Source of the DNA: Megamerina dolium
Lineage: Eukaryota; Arthropoda; Insecta; Diptera; Megamerinidae
Assembly (NCBI GenBank): GCA_963854835.1
Contig: OY978530.1
Span: 40,714,251-40,778,250 of the forward strand
Direction: 5' to 3'
Length of the DNA stretch: 64,000 bases
Shown: positions 56,586 through 64,000 of the stretch, in pieces
Position numbering within the stretch: the first letter of the stretch is position 1
How the letters are laid out: every line of letters begins with the position of its first letter
Notes under the pieces: model-generated
The model's input: only the letters and a program-made list of their open reading frames with translations
Database searches by the model: none
What the model was told of the DNA's origin: nothing
Made by a program: the position numbers and the translations under genes

Positions 56586-57395
56586 TTAAGGTTGAATTTC
56601 GGTGTCAGCAAAATCTGGTTTTATAATAATATTTGAATAACTCCCGGGCATATGCTTTATGTTAGAAATTACTTTTTTTTTAAGAATACAAAGGAACTTA
56701 GTTGCACTGTCTGTTTGCTGTAGAGTAAGAAAAAATTGTCCAGGTAGATACAGAACTTCGCCATAGACTATTTCAGCTGATGAACAATTTAATTGATGTT
56801 TAATTGCAGCTCTAATTTCAAGTAAAACTACAGGAAGCACCATAGTACACTGTATATTTGAATGGCAGGCAAGAGCGTTCGATGAAATCGTCAAAAGGTA
56901 GAGTTTGCCTTCTGAGATTTCAAAGGCCCGCCAATATCTATATGCACATCATAAAAACATTTCATTGAAAGTGGAAACTATCCCACAGAACTCTGCAATC
57001 TTTTTTGAAGAAGGCCAAATGAAACAATCTGTTAATAGCTTAATTATTGCTTTAGAACCTGGGTGGCTAAGACCATGTAAACTTTTGAAAATTCGTTCTC
57101 GAAGTATTGTAGGTATATGTAGTCTACAATTTTGCAGAGATATGTCACAATCAATTTTAATATTTGTGTGGGGTATGGAAATGAGTGAATGTTTTTGAAG
57201 TTTTACACGAAAGAATTGTTTGAAGCTCGTCGTCATTTTATTGCAACTTTGCCAAATAATTGAAATCCAAATTAGATACGTATCAGCGACGATATTGTCA
57301 CATCTAGAAATATGGCGAAAATCAGTGGTGAATTGAGCGATGAAACTTAGATTTTGGCTGGATTGGGTTTCATCATCTCTGACTGCTATGATGCA
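56586..57395 (-). pseudogene. Ty3/gypsy RNase H end and integrase fragment 3
   Basis: From the right on the minus strand: 'LSFIAQFTTDFRHISRCDNI' followed by 'VADT' is the RNase H/integrase linker of gypsy. 'RERIFKSLHGLSHPGSKAII' then 'KLLTDCFIWPS' is the integrase zinc-binding region. The catalytic core is deleted, and 'VLPVVLLEIRAAIKHQLNCS' then 'SAEIVYGEVLYLPGQFF' is the C-terminal part of the core. Open stretches 57,236-56,949 and 56,894-56,586 are separated by a frame break. It may belong to the same gypsy family as fragments 1 and 2, but no overlap allows a test. Confidence 0.8.
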
Positions 57396-58285
57396 TGTTT
57401 CATCAGCGAAGGTTGCGTAATGCTATTTGTACACACAGGCAGATCATTTGTAAAAAGTACATATAATATGGTACCAAGGATACTGCCTTGAGGAACTTTA
57501 TTGGCTTGAGATTTGGGTAAGTGCCATCGCACTTGATTTTGCAATACCTACTGTAGATACGATGTGAATATCTCTCCAGGAATATAGATGAACAAACTTT
57601 CTTGTTTTCAGTTGCCTCTCCTATTAGAATGTTTCGTTCGAAACCCGAATTGATGGCTGGGAATAAGGCACTTATTTTCAATAATTGGTTTTAGCCGTTT
57701 CAACATTATTATTTCGAGCAACTTAGACATGATTGGTAGCAATAAGATTGATGTATATGATATGGACTTTTGCCAGGTTTTGGTATCACTATTACTTCCA
57801 AAAATTTTCCAGTACTTTGGTACGTACTTTGGCTTCAGACATGCATTAAGAATTTCAGTTAATTTTAGCAAAGATTTTCCTGAACGCTTTTTAGGACTTC
57901 TGCGGTAATGAGGTCAAATCCAGTAGCTTGTTTAAGTTAATGTTAGTTAGTTAGTGCGGGTGCTTGTGGCTTAATTTCAATATCTTAGTTTACTATCATA
58001 TATGTTATATGGGGGAATGATCTGAGATTAAGTCATTTCCTTTATATACGTGTAAAGTTGTTTTAGATACTTTTCTTACAATAAAAAAATTGATTAGATC
58101 TAGAGTTTTATTTGGGTCTGTTGGCCAATAGGTAGGCTTGCCAAATTTCGCAACCTCTTTCACTTGCAGCTTTATAGAGTTCACGACCTTTGGTTGTAGT
58201 GAGACTGAATATGCTTTGCTTTTATACTGGTCAGCTTTGACGTTATATCTTGGAGGACTGTATATTGGACCGTACCTCAAAAAAA
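57396..58285 (-). pseudogene. Jockey-clade LINE fragment of a second subfamily
   Basis: The minus strand at 58,285-58,010 has endonuclease pieces: 'YSPPRYNVKADQYKS', 'GKPTYWPTDPNKTLDLINFF' and 'NDLISDHSPI'. 57,871-57,608 has RT fingers: 'LNACLKPKYVPKYWKIFG' and 'SILLLPIMSKLLEIIMLKRL' then 'SHQFGFRTKHS'. About 57,500-57,400 has 'KVPQGSILGTILYVLFTNDL'. Motif A is deleted. Wording is close to the intact Jockey element but clearly another subfamily. The right end at about 58,285 coincides with the long-TIR transposon and the left joins gypsy fragment 3. Confidence 0.75.
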
Positions 58286-58591
58286 AGTTCGTCGCACACC
58301 CCGTAATATGAAGAAGTTTTGCAAGGCGATTCCGAAAAAACAATTTTTTGGTTTTTTTTTTGGCCGAACGCCTTTATACATTTTTCTTGATAACTTCGGC
58401 ATTTGCAATGGATTTTGAAGTTTGATATATCGATGTTTTTGTCTCAAGGAGACACATCTATTTGTTTCAAAGATCATTGACCTCAAGTACCCAGGTCTGA
58501 TACTTACCCACCAAATCTCAGTTCTTACTACCCTAATGTACCACCCTAATGCCAGTAAATTATAGCTCGCAAAAATGAATTACAAATTTGC

Positions 58592-58604
58592 AAAGGAAGT
58601 ATTG
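58592..58604. repeat. RTE copy C target-site duplication, left copy
   Basis: AAAGGAAGTATTG, repeated at 61,969-61,981. The sequence belongs to the left TIR of the host transposon; the right TIR (about 63,215-63,231, inverse) shows the empty site as AAACGAAATATTG. Confidence 0.93.
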
Positions 58605-61600
58605 GTGGTCTGGTGGTGTCTTCTCAAGGTAACGTGTCTAACTGCCTCAACCGGGTGGGGCTAGCGCAATCCTTTTTGAACTCATCGCAAGTCAACTCAC
58701 TGGCTGTCATGTAGTTTGATCTGAGCGCTATGTGATGAAACCTTTATTTGTTAATGAGGGGTAGTAATATAGCTTGATCTGCTACTATGTGACGGCGCTT
58801 TCATTATTATTAATGGGGGCCCTCCATGAGGCGACCACCGGGCAACGTCTCCCTGGCACCCGCTGGGAGGCGGCTGAAGTGAGTGGCGGAAATCTCCTCG
58901 GTTAGAGGTTGTGCGTTGGGTTTGGGACCCGCCACATAAAAAACCCCCCCAATGAAAAAAACAAATATGCCTCGGATAAGGACTACCGCTTTTGTTGATG
59001 ACCCCCTCACACGAAAAAAGGACAATGATTTACGGATATGCACCTGGAATGTCCGATCCCTTTATAGGGAGGGTGCCTCTATCCAGCCGGTTGATGTCCT
59101 CGAAAAATACAGAGCTGACATCACCGCTCTCCAGGAAATGCGATGGACAGGACAGGGCTGCTCCAAAAGAGCGTCCTGTGACATCTACTACAGTTGTCAT
59201 GCTGAAAGGCACGAATTAGGATGTGGATTTTTGGCCAGCAAGAGACTACGACATCTTGTCTAACAGTTCACGCCTGTGAACGAACGGCTGGCCACAATCC
59301 GCATCAAGGCAAAATTTTTCAACATCAGCCTTATATGTGCCCACGCTCCGACGGATGAGAAGGACAATGTGACCAAGGAGAGCTTCTTTCAGCGCCTCGA
59401 AGAAGCTTATGACCGCTGCCCCCGCCACGATATCAAAATCATGCTTGGCGACTTTAATGCCAGGGTGGGCAAGGAAGGTACCTTTGGTCCAACTGTCGGA
59501 AAATTCAGCCTCCACCAGAACACCTCCGATAACGGAATGAGGCTAATCGACTTCGCCGCAGCACGAAACATGGTAATTGGTGGTACCAGATTCCAGCATC
59601 TCGACATCCACAAAGCGACATGGCTGTCTCCAGATCAACGTACAAGAAACCAAATTGATCATGTGGTGATTGACGGAAGGCATGCTTCCAGTGTGATGGA
59701 CGTGAAATCGATCCGTGGTGCCAACATCGACTCGGATCACTACCTTGTTGCAGCTAAGGTGCTCACACGTTTATGTGTCGCAAATAACAAGAGAAGTCCC
59801 ACACAGAGAAAGCTCGACGTCAGTAAGCTGCGATCACCAGAGACAGCAGATGTATTTTCCACTCGACTATCGGATCTGCTTATGCAGAACACTTCCCCAC
59901 TTGATAATACATGCGCACGGTGGACACATATACCCCACTCCATGACTACTGCTGCCGAGGAGGTAATCGGTTACTACCGGCCTCTGAGGAATGAGTGGTA
60001 TGATCAGGAGTGTCGCGACACTACCGCAGAGAAAGACGCCGCCTACAGAAAAACCCTGCGTGCAGGCGCAACGCGTGGTGTTAAGGAGCGGTACAGAGAG
60101 AAAAGGAGCGCAGAGAGACGTCTTTTCAGACGCAAGAAAAAAAAACAAGAAAGACGCGAGTGTGAGGAGATAGAGATGTGTACCGACAAGAATGAGACTC
60201 GAAAATTCTTCGAAAATATCAAGCGCCTGAGTGGAGGTTTGAATCCCGGAGCTTCTTCTTGTCGTGATGGAAATGGGAATCTGGTTACAGATGTCCAGAG
60301 TGTACTGATCCTATGGAGGGAACACTTCTCCACGTTACTGAATGGCGATGCTACGAACAATTCCGCCAGTGGAGGAGATTGCCCGATAACCCCAATTACA
60401 GATGATGGTGTTGATGTTCCACCACCCGACTATGACGAGGTTGAAACGGCAATCTTAAGGCTGAAGAACAACAAAGCTGCAGGTGCTGATGGCCTGCCTG
60501 CCGAGTTGTTTAAGACCGGAGGCGATGAGCTGCTCACCCGCATGCACCAGCTCATAATCAGAATATGGTCGGATGAAAGCATGCCTGATGATTGGAGGCT
60601 CAGTTTTCTCTGTCCTGTACATAAAAAAGGAGACCCCACAATTTGCGCCAACTATCGTGGAATAAGTCTCCTGAGCATCGCGTACAAGGTTCTATCGAGC
60701 GTACTGTGTGAAAGGTTGAAGCCTATGCTCAGCAACCTGATTGGACCTTATCAGTGTGGCTTCAGACCTGGTAAATCCACCATCGACCAGATTTTCACAC
60801 TGCGCCAAATCCTGGAGAAGATCTAAGAAAAACAGATCGACACACACCACCTATTTGTTGATTATAAAGCCGCTTTCGACAGTCCGGTAAGGGATTACCT
60901 CTACGCAACAATGTCTGAGTTCGGTATTCCTGCAAAGCTCATTCGACTTTGTAGAATGACACTGCATAACTCCCGTTGTGCAGTGAAAATTGGGAAGGAC
61001 CTCTCCGCACCGTTTAATACCGAACGGGGTTTCAGACAAGGTGATTCGTTATCGTGGACTTCTTCAATCTTATTATGGAGAAAATAATACGAGCTGCTGA
61101 TCTACGACATAATGGCACTATCTTCAACAAAAGTGTCATGCTGTTAGCGTATGCCGACGATATTGACATAATCGGCATGAACACGCGAGCAGTCAGTGCA
61201 GCATTCTCAGAGTTGGAAAGAGAGTCGCGTCGGATGGGTCTCACGGTGAACGAGGGCAAGACGAAGTATCTAGTGTCAACAAACAAAGAGTCCCGGCGTC
61301 TTGGACAGCACGTCACTGTTGACAACTACGCTTTTGAAGTAGTAAGGGACTTTGTCTATCTTGGAACCAGCATCAACAACTGTAATGACGTCAGCCTGGA
61401 GATCATGCGTAGGATAACTCTTGCTAACAGGTGTTATTTTGGGCTGAGTAAGCAATTGAGAAGTCGAGCCCTCTCTCGAAGAACGAAAACTACACTCTAC
61501 AAGTCTCTCATCATGCCTGTCCTAACATATGGCGCTGAAGCCTGGACAATTTCCACCTCGGATGAGCGAATACTTGGAGTTTTCGAGAGAAAAGTCTTAC

Positions 61601-61968
61601 GCAGGATCTTTGGACCTATTTGCGTTAGTGGCGAGTACCGAATAAGGTACAACCATGAGCTGTACGAGCTGTATGCCGATATTGACATAGTAAAGCACAT
61701 CAAAATGCAGCGGCTGCGCTGGCTAGGTCATGTCGAGCGAATGGAAGAACACGCTCCGGCTAAGAAGGTGTTATATTCGGAACCCTCTGGAGGACGACCC
61801 AGAAGAGGAAGACCAAACCTCAGGTGGATAGACCAAGTACTGGAGAACCTGACGGCGCTTGGAATTTCTAACTGGCGCCAGCTAGAGAATAACAGAGATG
61901 GCTGGCGAAGCATGTTATTTTCGGCCTAAATCGATATTCGGTTGTTATGGCCACATAAGTAAGTAAGT
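58605..61968 (+). mobile_element. RTE-type LINE copy C, near full length
   Basis: 3.36 kb from GTGGTCTGGTGGTG to the TAAGTAAGTAAGT tail, with 13-bp TSD. It has a 5' UTR of about 350 bp and then the endonuclease/RT ORF starting at 58,952 (58,964 in the shorter alternative). Only three lesions are apparent against copy B: a stop at 59,261, a stop at 60,824 and a one-base loss near 61,056. It therefore represents the family length best and retains the RT core missing from copy B. Confidence 0.95.
58952..61929 (+). pseudogene. RTE-type endonuclease/RT ORF, three lesions
   Basis: The endonuclease reads 'MPRIRTTAFVDDPLTRKKD', 'ALQEMRWTGQGCSKRAS', 'IMLGDFNARVGKEGTFGPT' and 'IDSDHYLVAAKV'. RT reads 'LKNNKAAGADGLPAELFKTG', 'CPVHKKGDPTICANYRGISL', 'CGFRPGKSTIDQIFTLRQIL', 'LFVDYKAAFDSPVRDYLYAT' (motif A), 'RGFRQGDSLS' and 'LAYADDIDIIGMN' (motif C). 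The C-terminus has 'LTYGAEAWTISTSDERILGV' and 'RRGRPNLRWIDQVLENLTAL', ending at 61,929. Stops: CTCACAG-type to CTAACAG at 59,261 and a TAA at 60,824; frameshift in TTATCGTGGACTTC (61,048-61,061; copy B has one extra C). An intact ORF would be close to 990 codons, standard for RTE. Confidence 0.92.
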
Positions 61969-62010
61969 AAAGGAAGTATTGCGATTATTCCAATAGAACA
62001 ATTTTAAACT

Positions 62011-63196
62011 AATTTTTAAATTTTTTGTTACGTGAAGAAATGCAAGCATGGTGGATCAGTTTATTCGAATTTGGCCCAATTTATCATATTGAAGTGTCAG
62101 TTGCACTCAAAATTTATGAAATTATCTACTTGTGGACCGAATATTTGCCGAATGCATCCCGTTGCTTCTTCGCGTGCTGTTAAAATATTTGCATAGCCAT
62201 CTAAGCGTGCTCGCGGATTTCCAAGCTGTCAGTAGGTGTAGCATAGCCGAGAAATTTGGAATTTGACCCTTTCACAATGGTGATATGCTCTTCATTCACA
62301 ACAAATTACGCGTCACATTCGCTTCAGTAACTCTTTTTAAACTTGGCTCTTTCTTGCCGTCGAAAGAGATACATGTTAGTAATTCTTTACATCTGGCCGT
62401 AACAATTGCTTCGTTACGGAAATTTAAACTTTCTCTGAATATTTTGTTTCTATTGATGATAAGCCCGTCAAAGAACTGACTTATATTTTTTTTTGCGGTT
62501 TCTGCAAATAGCTCCTCTTTGGCTTTTGCAGTAATCGATAATCGCAAATCTTTTTAACATAACCGCAAGTAAAGCACCCAAAGCTGAAGTAAAATTAATC
62601 AATGATATGTCCGCTACGATAAATTTTTTTTAGAGTTTGCGGTAAATCGCTAACATTTTCTTCAAATTCCCTTCTTTGCCGCTGGCTGGTTCGTACCCAA
62701 GAAAACTTTCACAGCGTCTGGGATTTTATTAGAGTCGAAGCAATTGCATGGACTATTTTTTCAACACCGCACTTGCAACGTGAAATTTAAAACAAACTCT
62801 TTCACTCATTTATATTGTATTTTAATGAATGTTTTACAACTTCATAGTGTTAATTTACAACATTATCCAAACGTGTACAAATAGCTGTTTTCGATAAAAC
62901 TTCTTGTTTAAAAGCACCCAAAATTTCGGATACTGTTACTGTTATGCCGAAGATATAATAAAAAATTAATGACATCGCGCTCCGTTGGCAATTGGTTACT
63001 TAAATCACTCATCAAAAAATGCGTTTTTAACTGTTTTGGTGCTTTTTTGATCACAATAGAATTAATTAATATAACTTGCACACAATAAAGTAACGGTATT
63101 ATTTCAGGTACTGTTCGATTAGAAATTATTTAGTATATTATACCTACCGGAAAATTTTAATAAATTGTCACCTATATTCGGCAGCAAAAATGTTTA
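62011..63196 (-). pseudogene. Inner gene of the long-TIR transposon, unidentified
   Basis: The minus strand starts at about 63,012 with 'MSDLSNQLPTERDVINFLLY' then 'LRHNSNSIRNFGCF' and a stop; later pieces include 'EFEENVSDLPQTL' (about 62,670) and the open stretch 62,547-62,296 with 'FRNEAIVTARCKELLTCISF' followed by 'DGKKEP'. Near 62,200-62,090 'LDGYANILTAREEATGCIRQ' is readable. An LPT.RDV..FL N-terminus with a later SFDGK motif recalls uncharacterised transposon proteins of arthropods, but I cannot name a family. At least three frame breaks. It is probably the former transposase. Confidence 0.45.
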
Positions 63197-63512
63197 AAAT
63201 AGTTCTACTGGAATAATCGCAATATTTCGTTTGCAAAGGTTTAATGATTTTTGCGAGCTGTAATTTACTGGCATTAAGGTAGAAGGAACTGAGATTTGGT
63301 GGGTAAGTATTAGAACGGGGTACTTGAGGTCAATGATCTTTGAAACAAATAGATGTGTCTCCTTGAGACAAAAACATCGATATATCACACTTCAAAATCC
63401 ACTGCAAATGCCGAAGTTACCACGAAAAATGTAAAAAGGCGTTCGGCCAAAAAAAAAATTGGTTTTTTCGGAATCGCCTTGCAAAACTTCTTCATATTAG
63501 CGGCACACTGTT

Positions 63513-63667
63513 TTTTCTCTCCCTGAATGGTGGTATGGCCTACTTTTTATAGCAGTTAAGCATAAATAGTTACTGCCGACGTTTATAGAAATACTAGTCG
63601 ATTAAAATTCTGCAATGCAGACCTTTTCTTTTTCCGTATGTTTTGCATTACGTTAAACTAAAATTGC
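63513..63667. other. Flank of the long-TIR element, nothing recognised
   Basis: AT-rich. It does not continue the Jockey-clade fragment present on the left flank, so the element's target cannot be rebuilt here. Confidence 0.3.
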
Positions 63668-63703
63668 GTGGGTGCCGTAGCTCAGTGGTTAGCACTGCTA
63701 AGC
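63668..63703 (+). mobile_element. SINE head fragment (tRNA-like)
   Basis: GTGGGTGCCGTAGCTCAGTG followed by GTTAGCACTGC matches the SINE 5' end with an A box TAGCTCAGTGG. The B box and body are absent; the next bases are unrelated. It is too short to be a tRNA gene. Confidence 0.65.
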
Positions 63704-64000
63704 AATATTATCGATGTGAAACTCTGTACTCCTGGTGTAAGTGTTTAATGATTGGAGCAATAATGAATATGTAATTTTAGTTCTATTGTTTATCATTTTC
63801 TTCAATGTGGATCAAAATCCATTGTCACTGATAAATACAGTAGCTGAAATATTTTATTCGGTTGTGGTTGCATAGCTATTATTGTTTATGTCTCTTTGCT
63901 ACGTCGCGCTGGCTAGGTAAGCCTAAGTTATTGGTTAGAAATTTTATTGTTTTGTAAGTTGGTTATGGGTACTCGCTGTACTGGGTCTGGTTTGTTTTCT
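63704..64000. other. Window end, nothing recognised
   Basis: No coding pattern or repeat seen. Confidence 0.3.

Larger units (their letters stand above)
58286..63512 (-). mobile_element. Unclassified DNA transposon with ~350-bp TIRs, split by RTE copy C
   Basis: Left arm 58,286-58,604 continues at 61,982-62,010; right arm 63,197-63,512 is its inverse. Shared blocks: TAATATGAAGAAGTTTTGCA, AGGCGATTCCGAAAAAA, GGCCGAACGCC, GAGACACATCTATTTGTTTC, AAAGATCATTGACCTCAAGT and TTGCGATTATTCC. The outer ends are diverged (CGCACACCCCG against CAGTGTGCCGC) and no TSD is certain. The inside (62,010-63,197) is about 1.2 kb of broken minus-strand coding. Without the RTE the element is about 1.85 kb. Long TIRs with a small gene exclude hAT, mariner and piggyBac; the superfamily is unknown to me. 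Confidence 0.8.

Overview
This window is eukaryotic and almost certainly comes from a true fly (Diptera). The evidence is the element mix: mariner relics, an R1-type LINE, Jockey, RTE and LOA LINEs, Ty3/gypsy, piggyBac and hAT elements, a tRNA-derived SINE and very long (TA)n microsatellites. A DD41D 'rosa-like' IS630/Tc1/mariner relic and the RTE family with a TAAG-repeat tail make a tephritid-type fly plausible, but the sequence alone cannot prove that. I see no convincing host cellular gene, rRNA gene or functional tRNA gene. The window reads as a nested graveyard of transposable elements (TEs), as in heterochromatin or a transposon-rich gene desert.

Layout. 1-4.94 kb: decayed LOA-like LINE (+). 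4.95-5.29: gypsy RT piece (-). 5.29-6.88: internally deleted RTE copy A (+). 6.89-8.13: piggyBac relic (+). 8.53-14.9: an old minus-strand LINE split by a Jockey copy (8.84-10.97, +) and by RTE copy B (11.97-14.80, -; 813-codon ORF). 15-17.4: AT-rich DNA, (TA)n, a mariner relic and a SINE. 17.46-25.0: R1-clade LINE (-) split by a hAT transposon (20,518-23,256) with perfect TIRs and 8-bp TSD. 25.6-26.1: (TA)n plus SINE. 26.4-28.8: piggyBac (-). 29.35-30.06: relic of a Polinton/Maverick-type double-jelly-roll capsid gene (-). 30.06-30.43: SINE. 30,438-34,501: apparently intact two-ORF Jockey-clade element with 11-bp TSD. 34.9-35.8: TTAA-flanked MITE. 36.06-37.9: gypsy piece split by a 5'-truncated RNase H LINE with 13-bp TSD. 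37.9-40.7: another LINE. 41.1-42.8: RTE copy D. 42.9-43.8: a further LINE RT. 44.3-45.4: mariner. 46.05-46.9: ~150-bp periodic repeat. 47.0-47.9: DD41D element. 48.3-49.7: LINE. 49.9-53.06: mariner split by LOA copy 2 (-). 53.35-54.55: mariner with TIRs (-). 54.56-55.75: RTE copy E (-). 55.8-56.5: (TA)n/SINE/(TA)n. 56.6-57.4: gypsy integrase (-). 57.4-58.29: Jockey-clade fragment (-). 58.29-63.51: an unclassified DNA transposon with ~350-bp TIRs, its left TIR split by near-full-length RTE copy C (13-bp TSD). 63.5-64.0: a SINE head only.

The genes do not form a pathway. They are self-replication machineries: LINE endonuclease/RT, DDE transposases, gypsy RT/integrase. Best preserved are the Jockey element (both ORFs open, all catalytic motifs visible) and the hAT (a complete 3-exon model, but with an Asp-to-Asn change at the second catalytic position). 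Target-site duplications give a relative chronology: RTE C is younger than the long-TIR element, hAT younger than R1, Jockey copy 2 and RTE B younger than the minus-strand LINE, and the RNase H LINE younger than its gypsy host. All family assignments are from motif recognition without database searches.
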